The notes below the pieces were generated by a model. That model saw nothing but the letters and a program-made list of their open reading frames with translations, was not told where the DNA came from and made no database searches. A stretch of 59,283 nucleotides of DNA from CALEUX01 sp964608615. Lineage in GTDB: Bacteria > Bacteroidota > Bacteroidia > Bacteroidales > Marinilabiliaceae. Below, piece by piece: positions 1 to 9,466 of this stretch (positions within the stretch are counted from its first letter, which is position 1; every line of letters starts with the position of its first letter). The stretch is taken from positions 1 through 59,283 of the forward strand of contig CAZSQG010000012.1 of the NCBI GenBank assembly GCA_964608615.1, written 5' to 3'. The translations under genes were made by a program, and so were the position numbers.

Positions 1-82
1 TCCTGATAAAAACGACGAAAACTGCGATTCTTCAGAATCAACTCTTTTAAACTAAGCATATTCAGGTAATTTATTATTTAGC

Positions 83-658
83 TTAATAACGCTTACCAAC
101 CTCATCCCAGTTAATTATACTCCAGAAACCCTTAATATAATCAGGCCTTCTGTTCTGATAGTCTAAATAATAAGCATGTTCCCAAACATCGCACGTTAGT
201 ATTGGGATTAATCCATTTCGAAGTGGATTTCCTGCATTGCTTTCCTTTATTATATCCAGCGATCCATCAGGACGTTTTACCAGCCAGGCCCAACCCGATC
301 CAAAAAGGGTTATTGCAGCCTGCGAAAACAATTCCTTAAACTTATCAAAGGATCCAAAGCTCTTATCAATAGCGCTGGCCAGAGCGCCTTTTGGAATACC
401 TCCGCCGCCGGGAGAAAAGGAAGTAAAATAAAATGAGTGATTCCATACCTGAGCTCCATTATTAAAAATGGCTCCATCTGATTTCATAACAATGGTCTCC
501 AAATCGGCATTCTCAAACTCCGTTTCAGGTATAAGGCTATTTAAATTGTTTGCATATGCCTGATGGTGTTTGCCATAATGGAATTCCAATGTTTTTTTTG
601 AAATGTGCGGTTCCAGCGCATCCAATGTGTAAGGCAATTCGGGTAGCGAGAATTTCAT
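83..658 (-). CDS. sodB: Superoxide dismutase, Fe-type
   Basis: Cytosolic Fe/Mn-family superoxide dismutase converting superoxide to oxygen and hydrogen peroxide. At 191 residues it has the usual family length. The metal ligands are visible as H27, H74, D157 and H161, the last two in DVWEHAYYL. The active-site glutamine is in the N-terminal half (Q70 in NNGAQVWNH), and the C-terminal position used by Mn enzymes is not Gln; this is the arrangement of iron enzymes. The ATG start gives the standard N-terminus. It lies downstream of a second dismutase on the same strand, with a hairpin between them, so it probably has its own promoter. The family call is secure; the metal preference is inferred from one residue position. 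Confidence 0.95.
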   Translation of the reverse strand: MKFSLPELPYTLDALEPHISKKTLEFHYGKHHQAYANNLNSLIPETEFENADLETIVMKSDGAIFNNGAQVWNHSFYFTSFSPGGGGIPKGALASAIDKSFGSFDKFKELFSQAAITLFGSGWAWLVKRPDGSLDIIKESNAGNPLRNGLIPILTCDVWEHAYYLDYQNRRPDYIKGFWSIINWDEVGKRY

Positions 659-739
659 GACTGATAATTTTTAGTTATTTCAAACAAATTTAACCAAAAA
701 TACATCAAAAGAAACCTAAAGACCAGCTTTTATACACGT

Positions 740-775
740 AAATGAGAGACTGAAATTCATCAGTCCCTCATTTTT
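740..775 (-). terminator. Hairpin terminator after the Mn-type SOD gene
   Basis: A 14-bp stem with one mismatch (740-753 against 760-773) surrounds a 6-base loop. It lies 20 bases past the stop of the dismutase gene at 794-1405 and before the next one. Only three T follow directly on the minus strand and five on the plus strand, so strength and direction are uncertain. Confidence 0.55.
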
Positions 776-793
776 GCTCTCCAGTGTTTTTTG

Positions 794-1405
794 TTATCCT
801 TTCAGTCTGGCTGCCACTTCAGCCCAATTTACAATATTCCAAAAAGCCTTTATGTAATCGGGTCTTTTATTCTGGTATTTAAGGTAATATGCATGTTCCC
901 AAACATCCAGCCCTAGTAAAGGTGTTCCTTTAAGGTCAGATACGTCCATCAAAGGATTATCCTGATTTGGTGTAGAACCTATTACCAGTTTGCCATCGTT
1001 TTGTTTAACGAGCCATGCCCATCCTGAGCCAAATCGGGTTGCTGCAGCTTTTGAAAATTCCTCTTTAAAAGAATCAAAAGAGCCAAAATTCTTTACTATG
1101 GCAGCAAGAACATCCCCAGAAGGATTGGGGTTTGAACCAGGAGTAATCACTTTCCAAAATAGAGAATGATTATAATGCCCACCTCCATTATTTCGAACGG
1201 CTACCGGGTATTTTGATATTTCACTCATAAGCTCCTCAATCCCTTTATGATCAGTCCTTTTCCCGACTAAGGCTTCATTCAGGTTATTGACATAAGCAGC
1301 ATGATGTTTTGTGTGATGAATTTGCATTGTTGCCTCATCAATGTGTGGCTCAAGTGCGTTGTAAGCATATTCCAGCTTTGGTAATTCATAATTCATAGTT
1401 CTCAT
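794..1405 (-). CDS. sodA: Superoxide dismutase, Mn-type
   Basis: Second Fe/Mn-family superoxide dismutase, 203 residues, cytosolic. The metal ligands are H30, H80, D167 and H171 (GLDVWEHAYYL). The active-site glutamine is in the C-terminal half (Q148 in TPNQDNPL), and the matching N-terminal position is glycine (NNGGGHYNH). This is the Mn or cambialistic pattern and the opposite of the neighbouring enzyme. Translation could begin at the first ATG or three codons later (1396), where the protein would start MNYELP. Upstream are TTTAGAC-type inverted repeats that could bind a metal-dependent repressor. The family is certain; the metal choice is inferred. Confidence 0.95.
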   Translation of the reverse strand: MRTMNYELPKLEYAYNALEPHIDEATMQIHHTKHHAAYVNNLNEALVGKRTDHKGIEELMSEISKYPVAVRNNGGGHYNHSLFWKVITPGSNPNPSGDVLAAIVKNFGSFDSFKEEFSKAAATRFGSGWAWLVKQNDGKLVIGSTPNQDNPLMDVSDLKGTPLLGLDVWEHAYYLKYQNKRPDYIKAFWNIVNWAEVAARLKG

Positions 1406-1432
1406 ATTTTTAAGTTTAAAACTCCATCCTAT

Positions 1433-1472
1433 GTCTAAATTAAATTCTTGTTTTTATTTAGACCACTTAAAC
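1433..1472 (-). promoter_or_regulatory. Inverted repeats upstream of the Mn-type SOD gene
   Basis: GTCTAAAT at 1433-1440 and ATTTAGAC at 1456-1463 form a perfect 8-bp inverted repeat. ATTTAGACCACTTAAA at 1456-1471 is itself a looser TTTA...TAAA palindrome. They lie 28-67 bases upstream of the start codon. The sequence resembles operators of DtxR/MntR-type metal repressors, which often control dismutases; that link is inference. Confidence 0.35.
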
Positions 1473-1506
1473 TTAATAACAGAGAAGAAACAAAATGGTT
1501 CAATTA

Positions 1507-2802
1507 CTATAATCGTTTAAGAACTCTTTTATAAAGCAACGTAAGGGTAACACTCCGCGATAACATAAAAAGAACCATCGCCATCCAAATAGCATGATTA
1601 TTAATTAAGGGGAAAAGAAGAAAAAAGGGGATAAAAAAAAAGAAAACGGCTGAGAATAGAACAGAATTACGCATAGCAAGTGAAGAAGTAAGACCAATAA
1701 AAACACCATCCCAGATATAAGAAGCAAAACTTACCAAAGGAATAAAAACAATCCACGCCAGATAATCCTTGCCTTGTAATAAAATAGCTTCTTGTTTAGT
1801 AAAAAAACGTAATAAATGCATCCCTGAAAAAGCATAAACGCACGAAAACAAGAGAGCAAAACCAGCACCCCAAATCATCAGTTTGAGAACAGAAATTTTA
1901 AGCTTATCAAAATCACGGGCACCATAATATTTGCCGACAAGCGCTTCGGCTGCATAGGCAAAGCCATCCAGAAAATATGAAAACAGAAACAGATACTGAA
2001 GCAAAGTACTGTTAACTGCAAGTGTAACATCACTAATCCCCGCCGAACGCGAAGTAAAAAAGGTAAATACCGCGATGATGCATAAAGTACGAACAAAAAT
2101 ATCGCCACTAACATTTAAAAAATGTCTTAACTTAATAATTAAAGGCTCAATACTAAGAGTAAACTTAGATGCCACCCATTTATATTTTCTGAAAAAGAAG
2201 AAAACGGCTAAGAACAGCCCAAAATATTCACCAATAACAGAACCCAAAGCCACCCCTTCGGCTTTCATATTAAAATTGAAAACCAAAACAAAACTGGTTA
2301 CAATATTTACAATGTTTACAGTTACAGCAATCACCATTGGATAAATAGCGTTCTGCATTCCAAGAAACCATCCGTAAAACACCATTAACGATATTGAAGC
2401 CGGAGCAGCCCATATACGAACATAATAATATTGCTTTGCGATCTCTTTCACCTCAGAGCTTCCTTCCAACAGCCAAAAACTTAAATCAGCCAGGGGTTTC
2501 TGTAACAGCAGAAGCAGCAAACTGCCAACAATAGCTACTATCAGTCCACGCTCAAGCACCATAGCCATCTCAAAACGATCGTTGCGACCATAGGTTTGGG
2601 CAGCAACGCCACTCATACTCATTCGCAGGAAAGCAAAACCCCAGAAAACAAAATTGAATATTACACTCCCAAGCGCAACTCCACCCATAAAGTGAACCGA
2701 ATCCTGGTGTCCCATCAAAAACATATCAGTCATGCCTAAAAGGGGCACTGTTAAATTGGTAAATATATTGGGTAGTGCTAGTCGGAAAATCTGCCTGTTC
2801 AC
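1507..2802 (-). CDS. MATE family multidrug/Na+ exporter
   Basis: Inner-membrane MATE transporter that expels organic cations in exchange for Na+ or H+. About 12 hydrophobic segments are seen, with the family N-terminus NRQIFRLALPNIFTNL followed by LLGMTDMFLMGH. I start it at the GTG at 2802 (431 residues). An in-frame ATG at 2853 would add 17 residues, but that stretch contains a good Bacteroidota promoter (2818-2850), and family members begin at the GTG position. Upstream of it on the same strand is a proline dehydrogenase gene, about 200 bases away. Substrate unknown. The family call is firm; the start is argued from the promoter. Confidence 0.9.
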   Translation of the reverse strand: MNRQIFRLALPNIFTNLTVPLLGMTDMFLMGHQDSVHFMGGVALGSVIFNFVFWGFAFLRMSMSGVAAQTYGRNDRFEMAMVLERGLIVAIVGSLLLLLLQKPLADLSFWLLEGSSEVKEIAKQYYYVRIWAAPASISLMVFYGWFLGMQNAIYPMVIAVTVNIVNIVTSFVLVFNFNMKAEGVALGSVIGEYFGLFLAVFFFFRKYKWVASKFTLSIEPLIIKLRHFLNVSGDIFVRTLCIIAVFTFFTSRSAGISDVTLAVNSTLLQYLFLFSYFLDGFAYAAEALVGKYYGARDFDKLKISVLKLMIWGAGFALLFSCVYAFSGMHLLRFFTKQEAILLQGKDYLAWIVFIPLVSFASYIWDGVFIGLTSSLAMRNSVLFSAVFFFFIPFFLLFPLINNHAIWMAMVLFMLSRSVTLTLLYKRVLKRL

Positions 2803-2817
2803 AAAATTTGTTTCTAG

Positions 2818-2850
2818 CAAAAATAGGGTTAATTCAGAAAATAAAACAAA
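2818..2850 (-). promoter_or_regulatory. Bacteroidota promoter for the MATE gene
   Basis: On the minus strand TATTTTTG (2825-2818) fits TAnnTTTG exactly. A TTTG -33 box lies at 2850-2847, 21 bases upstream. Transcription would start near 2812, leaving a leader of about ten bases before GTG 2802. This decides the start of the gene. Confidence 0.55.
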
Positions 2851-3014
2851 CAAAGCAAAAATTCATACAAAGCCTGGAAACAATTGATCCAATGAATAAC
2901 GATAATCTCAAATGATCTTACAAATCATTAACTCTTAACCTTCCTTATTCACGCGAGTTATTTTTTAGGCTATAAATACAATCAGGCCGCCTAAACACTT
3001 TAACTTCAAGCAGA

Positions 3015-3926
3015 TTAACCACGATAGAACAAAGCCTTAATAATGTGTCCTGTAAGAGAGGGGTTTTCTTTCAAACGTCGAGTAGAATATCCAAACCAGT
3101 CAACCCCAAAAGGAACATAAACCCTCATGGGATGTCCATGCGAAATGATTTTCGCTCTCAATTCGGGTGTTACACCATAAAGCATTTGAAACTCATATCC
3201 TTTCTTCGACAAACTATATTTCTTTATGATATCACGCGCCCCATCAACCAAAAATTTATCGTGAGTTGCAATTCCAACATAAACTCCATTTTTTAAAAGT
3301 CTATCCAGATTTTCAAGATATTTACGGTTTATCTGGTCGTGCAGTTTATATGCTTTTGATTCAGGCTCATTATAAATACCCTTGCATAAACGAATATTTA
3401 CCGGTCGTGCAGTTGAATGCCATTTTACAAGATCCTCAATATCGGAGTCGGTTCTTTTTAAATATGACTGAATAACTAATCCCACATTTAGTGGAAATTC
3501 CTGATGCAGCCTCTTATAAAGGTCTATCTCTTTATCAACGCATGCTGAGTCTTCCATATCAATGCGAACCAAATGTCCTGTCTTGGAAGCTTTAGCCACT
3601 ACTTCACGGACATAACGGTAACACAACTCATAATCAAGCAATAACCCAAAGCTGGTTGGCTTTAATGAAAAGGTAGCATTTAATGCCTCCTTGCTGAACT
3701 TTTCAATAACTTCAATGTATTTATGTTCATTTATCAAAGCCTGTTCAATTTGGGTAATAAACTCACCAAGAAGATCAATAGTAACCCAGGCTCCGGAAGA
3801 TTGAAGCTCATGCGAAACAATAATAGCATCATTCATTGTTTCACCTGCTATATAGCGCTTTGAAAAAAACCAAACAAATTTTTTTGGAAAATATGGCAGA
3901 ACCGAGGCAATGAGTTTATTAATCAT
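3015..3926 (-). CDS. Proline dehydrogenase (monofunctional)
   Basis: FAD-dependent proline dehydrogenase, which oxidises L-proline to 1-pyrroline-5-carboxylate, the first step of proline catabolism. At 303 residues it is a stand-alone beta-alpha barrel, not the long PutA fusion. Visible motifs are VRIDMEDS, GLVIQSYLKRT, IRLCKGIYNEP, GIATHD and the substrate-binding YSTRRLKENP near the C-terminus (residues 280-289, Arg 283 and 284). The ATG start matches the family. No pyrroline-5-carboxylate dehydrogenase gene is in the window. Electrons probably go to quinone at the membrane, as in other members. Confidence 0.92.
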   Translation of the reverse strand: MINKLIASVLPYFPKKFVWFFSKRYIAGETMNDAIIVSHELQSSGAWVTIDLLGEFITQIEQALINEHKYIEVIEKFSKEALNATFSLKPTSFGLLLDYELCYRYVREVVAKASKTGHLVRIDMEDSACVDKEIDLYKRLHQEFPLNVGLVIQSYLKRTDSDIEDLVKWHSTARPVNIRLCKGIYNEPESKAYKLHDQINRKYLENLDRLLKNGVYVGIATHDKFLVDGARDIIKKYSLSKKGYEFQMLYGVTPELRAKIISHGHPMRVYVPFGVDWFGYSTRRLKENPSLTGHIIKALFYRG

Positions 3927-4397
3927 ACGTTATTGTTTTAATTACTGATAAGATTCATTAAATTTAATGGTAATTATCAATAGATCATCCAATTTAGAAC
4001 TGGAGTCCCTGCTTCAGCCGAACACCCAACCTTCTGACCCAAAGCAATATAAAGTTCACCATCTATTGTATAATAAAAAATGATGAATCTCATTTTTTAA
4101 GCATAAATGACCACTCTGATAAAAATCATAAATTCAGAGAAAGAGATCAAGTGCCTTCTTTCCAAACAAAACCTACCCTTTATAAATAATTTAGTATAAC
4201 CGAATGATATAAACAGGCGAAATCTTTTTTAACAGGCAGTAAAACGAAACGAACCATGAGCAAGCCTTTAGCTTCGCTGATCTTCGTTTCTCACACAGGG
4301 GAATAGCCTCACGTCTTTCAGCCGGGACAGGTTGTCCCGATTTTCGGGAACTAAGTGGTGAGTTCCATGTGACCATTGAAAAACAAATTTTAGACAC
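3927..4397. other. Intergenic region between divergent genes
   Basis: 471 bases between the divergent proline dehydrogenase and PKD-protein genes. It should hold promoters for both, but I find no clear TAnnTTTG pair. The only structured element is the double palindrome at 4323-4349. A 68-codon open frame on the minus strand has no recognisable product and I regard it as chance. Confidence 0.5.
4323..4349 (+). repeat. Overlapping palindromes (REP-like), leader of the PKD protein gene
   Basis: CGGGACA/TGTCCCG (4323-4329 and 4333-4339, 3-base loop) overlaps TCCCGA/TCGGGA (4335-4340 and 4344-4349). Only one hairpin can form at a time. The right half, TTGTCCCGATTTTCGGGAA, reappears in slightly altered form on the minus strand near 33845-33872, so this looks like a dispersed repeat family rather than a gene-specific switch. 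Confidence 0.55.
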
Positions 4398-7300
4398 ATG
4401 AAAACACTCCTAAAAATTACGCCAATACTCATTTTCTTGATATTGGTTCATACAGCTTTAGCTCAGGATGAATGCAGTTATTCATCCAAGGGTAACAATA
4501 TGATTCCCGATAAACTTTGTGCTCCTGTTACTGCCGACTGGTCAGTATCTTACGGAGGAGTTATTTATACGGGCTCTGAAAAAATACAGATTTATTTCGA
4601 TTGGGACGATGGCTCACCAACTTCCATCGTTGATGCTGCTTTCAATGCCGCAACGGGACAATGGGAAGCTGTTCAAACTCATATTTATCCAGAACACGGA
4701 GATAAATGTAACTACCGACCATCAACCATGCTTGTTGTAAACGGGACTCTTTGTACCAGTTCAATACAAACACAGATTGTGACTGTATGGGATGTTGATG
4801 ACCAAAATGGAGGCATTCTTGCTGTGTCTCCGGCAATATACCCTATATGCTTTGGCGACAGCGGCGCCACTTTCTTTTATGATGATAGTCAGTGGAACTG
4901 CGTACCCCCAATAGAATACGACACGCGAAACAATTTCCGCCGTTGGACTCAATGGATTTATGGAACTGGAGGAACCAACATTACAACTGCCAAAGCTGGA
5001 GGAGTCATCAGAAATTACCCTTACCCAGGTCCTATAATAGCTACAGGACAACCGGTTGAAGGGCCTCAACCTCCAATGGAAAAGTCTATGTTTATCGAAA
5101 TACCTGCAGGATATAATGTGGGTGATTACTTTGAGGTAACCTTACGAAACTGGAACTATTGTAATCCGTATGATGATCCCAACATTGATGGAACTCCATC
5201 TGATCCAATAAACGGAGATAATGATCCCATCGAAATAACTGCCATAGCTTTAATAGTTGCGCTTCCCGATGGCACTATCACAGCTGTTGGCCCTTTCTGC
5301 GAAAACGAGTTGCCTATTGACCTGAAAGCTGTCACTCCAAACGGAATTTGGAGCGGAACGGGTATAACAAATCCTTCAACAGGACAATTTAGCCCATCTG
5401 TGGCAGGTCCTGGACTACATACAATTAATTATGATGTTACCGACCCCAATGGTTGCCCCGCCACAGGAACTACACAGATTGAAGTTTGGGATTCACCTGA
5501 TGTTTCGCTTTCTGTAACCGATCCCATTTATCTTTGCCCTGGAGTTACTCAACCCATTGAGGCAACAGTTATAAATGGCACCCTACCATATTCCATTGGA
5601 TGGACAGGTGATATTGGACCCTTAATAACACCTGATATTCTGAACCCCATATTTCAGACTACAGTAACAGGAGTTTACAATATTGAGTTCACGGCTGTTG
5701 ACGCCCGGGGTTGTAAAAGTAAAGCACCTCTCACCATCGAAGTAAATCCTGTTAACGTCGATTTTTCACCGCCACTATTGGAGGTCTGTCAATTTAGTTC
5801 TGTTACCCTTGAACCTATTGCTTCAGGAGGATCAAGTGAATACATTTTACATGAATGGTCGGGAACAGATATATCGAAGTTAACACCCATTAACGGTCCC
5901 AATCCAGTTTTAAATACTGACGATATTGGAGTCTATGTTTTCACTTACCGTGTAACCGATAATCAGGGATGTAGCGATGAAAGCACTATTACTGTAACTA
6001 TTAAAGAGCAACCTATAGCCAATGCAGGCCCTGATGAAACATCTTGCTTGCTTACCCACTCCTTAAGCGCTAATACATGGCCTACAGCAACATCTCAATG
6101 GAGCATAATTTCAGGCACTGGAATTCTTTCTATATCAGACCCCTTTGCTGCTGACGCTAGTATAACAGCGGACCAAACAGGGACTTATATTCTAAACTGG
6201 GAAGTAAACCTAAATGGTTGTATTGATAATGATCAAGTTGAGATAATTTTCTCTCCAACGCCTAATCCTCAGGTAATCCCCGATTTTCCCATCTGCGGAC
6301 TGACAGCCCAGATAGAAGCCATTCCAGATTTTGCAGGTGGAACATGGCTACTAACATCCGGACCGGGAAATGCAATTTTTAACGATGCAACTCAACCCAT
6401 AACTACTGTAGATGTTGACACCCCCGGTGTTTACACCTTTACCTGGCAGGAAGCAGTCGGAGCAGGTTGCGATGGTAATGCATCATTACAGGTAACCTTT
6501 ATGCCCCAGGCTAAAGCCATAGTCGATCCGGTTCCACCACTTGGGTGTTCACCTTACGAAATATCTTTCCCAAACAATTCAATAAATGCTGATTCGTATT
6601 CATGGAACCTAGGAGGAGGACTCATTTCTACTGAAGAAAAACCTGTACAGATTTACGAGAATTTTACATCAAATATTAGGACTATAGAAATAATTCTTGA
6701 GGCCAGCAATAGCTATGGGTGTAACGACACTTTTACATTTGACATTCAGGTTGCACCAAAACCTACAGTATCAGCCATGGCAATTCCACCCGATGGATGT
6801 GCTCCACTTGAAACATCCTTTATAAACAACTCATCAGGTGGTACAAAATACCTCTGGGATTTCAATGATGGATCACCTGTCACGGATCAATTTGACCCAA
6901 CGCACACTTTTAATAACGACAATACATACATTTTAGCGTTTCCTGTAAAACTTTATGTTGAAAACGATTTTGGATGTAAAGATTCAACAACCACTTATGT
7001 AACAGTCTATCCGTCTTCTCCACTTCCACTAGCCATAACTCCCCAGGAAGGATGTCATCCACTGTCAGTCAGTCTTATATCCAGCCCGGGTTCTGTTTTG
7101 TACAACTGGGATTATGGAGATGGAATCATTGAGTCAGGAGAATTTCAAACCTCACATATATTTAATAACACATCCGAAAATGAGATAACCTATTTCATTA
7201 ATCTTGAGGCCACCAACCCTTTCAGTTGCGCATCAACTGCCACTGCTCAGGTTACAGTGTTCCCTTCACCTGAAGCAGAATTTTTGGTTACACCAACAGA

Positions 7301-8315
7301 ATTGCAAATGCCCGACAGAACAGTCACCATCACCAATGAAACGAAGGGAACAAACTGGAGTTACATCTGGGATTTTGGTGATGGGTCAACTTCAGATCAA
7401 AAACAACCGGGTACTCATACATATCCCGAATCAGGCTCTTACACAATAAAATTAGCGGTTACCAACGGCCAGTGTTTCGATGAAACAACACAAGACATTC
7501 TCATTAAGCCCATGACACCCGTTATTGAATACGGAGCGGACCCAACAAGTGGATGTCCACCACTAACAGTAATGTTTTGGAACAAAACACTGGATGCAAC
7601 AAGCTATTTATGGGAGTTTGGTGATGGCATGATGTTGCAGGAACAAAGCCCTACCCATACCTATCTAACATCCGGGACATACAATGTTAAACTAACAGCC
7701 ACGGGTCCTGGAGGCATAAGTATAGCAGAAAATCTTACAGTTGAAGTTTTTGAAAAACCTTTTGCCCAGTTTGAAATAATTCCCAAAGTAATTTTTATTC
7801 CAGGAGAGAAACCTGTATTCATAAATTATTCAATTGGCGCCACGCGTTATGAGTGGGACTTTGGAGATGGCGAAACATCAACGGAGTTTTCTCCTTCTCA
7901 TCAATATCAACAGCCGGGAGTATTCTCAATCTCTCTTTGGGCAATCAACAATCAGGGTTGCGAAGACCAGTTTACTTTACCTGAAGCCGTAAAGGTGGAG
8001 CAAGGGGGTGAAATAGTGTTTCCCAATGCATTTACGCCCAATCCTTCGGGGCCTTCAGATGGCCGCTACAGCTTTGGAGATCCACGAAACCACATCTTTT
8101 ATCCGTTTGTTCAAAAAGGAATTGTAGAATACCAGCTTCAAATTTTCACCAGATGGGGAGAATTAATATTTGAATCGAACGACATAGAAATTGGATGGGA
8201 TGGCTACCGTAACAAAAAACTTGTACCACAGGGCGTTTATATCTGGCGTGCCCGTTACAAAACAGCCAACGGTAAAGTGGAGATAAAAGCAGGCGATATA
8301 ACCTTAATTCGATAA
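4398..8315 (+). CDS. Exported PKD-repeat protein with type B T9SS sorting domain
   Basis: Large surface or secreted protein (1305 residues) probably delivered by the type IX secretion system. Residues 1-22 are a signal peptide ending TALAQ. A degenerate PKD-like module (YFDWDDGSP) and Ig-like modules with short repeats (GIWSGTG, VTDPNGC) follow. Six PKD-type modules are then marked by W-[DE]-[FY]-GDG variants at about residues 733, 817, 903, 991, 1072 and 1153. From about residue 1205 to the end there is a gliding-motility-associated C-terminal domain (FPNAFTPNPSG, FTRWGELIFES, GWDGY, PQGVYIWRARY). The next gene is a PorP/SprF protein, the usual partner of type B cargo. Ligand unknown; adhesion is the likely role. 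Module boundaries are approximate. Confidence 0.9.
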   Translation: MKTLLKITPILIFLILVHTALAQDECSYSSKGNNMIPDKLCAPVTADWSVSYGGVIYTGSEKIQIYFDWDDGSPTSIVDAAFNAATGQWEAVQTHIYPEHGDKCNYRPSTMLVVNGTLCTSSIQTQIVTVWDVDDQNGGILAVSPAIYPICFGDSGATFFYDDSQWNCVPPIEYDTRNNFRRWTQWIYGTGGTNITTAKAGGVIRNYPYPGPIIATGQPVEGPQPPMEKSMFIEIPAGYNVGDYFEVTLRNWNYCNPYDDPNIDGTPSDPINGDNDPIEITAIALIVALPDGTITAVGPFCENELPIDLKAVTPNGIWSGTGITNPSTGQFSPSVAGPGLHTINYDVTDPNGCPATGTTQIEVWDSPDVSLSVTDPIYLCPGVTQPIEATVINGTLPYSIGWTGDIGPLITPDILNPIFQTTVTGVYNIEFTAVDARGCKSKAPLTIEVNPVNVDFSPPLLEVCQFSSVTLEPIASGGSSEYILHEWSGTDISKLTPINGPNPVLNTDDIGVYVFTYRVTDNQGCSDESTITVTIKEQPIANAGPDETSCLLTHSLSANTWPTATSQWSIISGTGILSISDPFAADASITADQTGTYILNWEVNLNGCIDNDQVEIIFSPTPNPQVIPDFPICGLTAQIEAIPDFAGGTWLLTSGPGNAIFNDATQPITTVDVDTPGVYTFTWQEAVGAGCDGNASLQVTFMPQAKAIVDPVPPLGCSPYEISFPNNSINADSYSWNLGGGLISTEEKPVQIYENFTSNIRTIEIILEASNSYGCNDTFTFDIQVAPKPTVSAMAIPPDGCAPLETSFINNSSGGTKYLWDFNDGSPVTDQFDPTHTFNNDNTYILAFPVKLYVENDFGCKDSTTTYVTVYPSSPLPLAITPQEGCHPLSVSLISSPGSVLYNWDYGDGIIESGEFQTSHIFNNTSENEITYFINLEATNPFSCASTATAQVTVFPSPEAEFLVTPTELQMPDRTVTITNETKGTNWSYIWDFGDGSTSDQKQPGTHTYPESGSYTIKLAVTNGQCFDETTQDILIKPMTPVIEYGADPTSGCPPLTVMFWNKTLDATSYLWEFGDGMMLQEQSPTHTYLTSGTYNVKLTATGPGGISIAENLTVEVFEKPFAQFEIIPKVIFIPGEKPVFINYSIGATRYEWDFGDGETSTEFSPSHQYQQPGVFSISLWAINNQGCEDQFTLPEAVKVEQGGEIVFPNAFTPNPSGPSDGRYSFGDPRNHIFYPFVQKGIVEYQLQIFTRWGELIFESNDIEIGWDGYRNKKLVPQGVYIWRARYKTANGKVEIKAGDITLIR

Positions 8316-8365
8316 ATCTTAACCAGGACAAATGATTAAACTGTTTTACAGTTACTAAACGAATA

Positions 8366-9466
8366 ATGAAAATGTATATCCATACAGCTGAAAATAGAAT
8401 TAAAAGTTTTTGCTCCAAGAAAACCATCATCATCTTGGTTGGGTTGTTTGCTGGCTGGATATCATTTGCACAGGATGTTCACTTTTCGCAATTTTATGCT
8501 GCCCCTCTTTATTTGAGTCCTTCTTTGGCAGGATCAACCGATGGTGCAAGGTTAGCCATGAACTACCGTAACCAATGGCCCGGAATTAGTAAAGCTTTTT
8601 CAACTTCAGCCGTTTCATTCGACAACTTTTTCCCACGCTTTAATAGTGGCCTTGGCATACAGATTATTCAGGATAAAGCGGGAAGTGCCGACCTCACATT
8701 TTCGCATGTAGCACTGCAATACTCTTACAATGTTCGCTTAAACGGAGAGTGGCAGTTTATTCCCGGAATCCAGTTTGCATATGGAAGCCGTGCTCTTGAT
8801 TTCAGCAAACTAATTTTTGCTGATGAGGCAATTGGTGGTGGCGCTTCAGGTTCGTGGGAGCGACTCACCAATGAAAACACTGAATTTATTGACTTTGCAG
8901 CATCAACTCTACTTTACAGTCAATTTTTCTGGGCAGGTATTACAATTGACCACCTAACACAACCCAACCACTCTTTCCTGGGTGAAGAGATAAAACTCAA
9001 CAGAAAAATAACCGTTTTTGGAGGCTCCAATATATGGACTGAGAAACGACGCCGACTTGGCTTGGAAAGAGCCTTTTCAATGAGTTTTCGTTACCAGCAT
9101 CAGCAATCATTCAACCAATTGGATGCAGGCTTTTACTGGTTTAACGCTCCCATTGAGGTAGGAATATGGTACAGAGGGATTCCTATTTTTACAAATGCGG
9201 ATAACAACGTAAACCGCGATGCAATTATACTTTTAATTGGGTATAAATATGGCCCCTTCCGCATTGGCTATAGTTATGATATTACAATATCAAATCTTGG
9301 ATTTCAGACAGCCGGAGCGCATGAATTATCACTAATTTTTGAGTTTAACCAGAAATCCCATTTGCGTATGGGAGGTAAAAGACCTGCCGTTCCTTGCAGC
9401 GACAACGCTGACCCTCTGGATGTTGACGCCTATAAATATCATAAAAAACCCAAACGATTGTTCTAA
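8366..9466 (+). CDS. PorP/SprF family outer membrane protein (type IX secretion)
   Basis: Outer-membrane beta-barrel of the PorP/SprF family, 366 residues. A hydrophobic export segment (about 21-35) ends in SFAQ. The family signature follows: DVHFSQFYAAPLYLSPSLAG, then YRNQWPGI and a series of beta strands, with GYSYDITISNLG and HELSLIFEF near the end. Members attach or release type IX cargo carrying type B sorting domains; the gene directly upstream (50 bases) encodes such a cargo, so they form a two-gene operon. The start has a long polar n-region; a later ATG is not available before the signal core. Confident for family, not for exact function. Confidence 0.92.
   Translation: MKMYIHTAENRIKSFCSKKTIIILVGLFAGWISFAQDVHFSQFYAAPLYLSPSLAGSTDGARLAMNYRNQWPGISKAFSTSAVSFDNFFPRFNSGLGIQIIQDKAGSADLTFSHVALQYSYNVRLNGEWQFIPGIQFAYGSRALDFSKLIFADEAIGGGASGSWERLTNENTEFIDFAASTLLYSQFFWAGITIDHLTQPNHSFLGEEIKLNRKITVFGGSNIWTEKRRRLGLERAFSMSFRYQHQQSFNQLDAGFYWFNAPIEVGIWYRGIPIFTNADNNVNRDAIILLIGYKYGPFRIGYSYDITISNLGFQTAGAHELSLIFEFNQKSHLRMGGKRPAVPCSDNADPLDVDAYKYHKKPKRLF

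Noticed and set aside
2962..2993. TTTAGGC/GCCTAAA inverted repeat as terminator of the proline dehydrogenase gene
   Set aside because: On the transcribed strand the stem is followed by an A run, not T.
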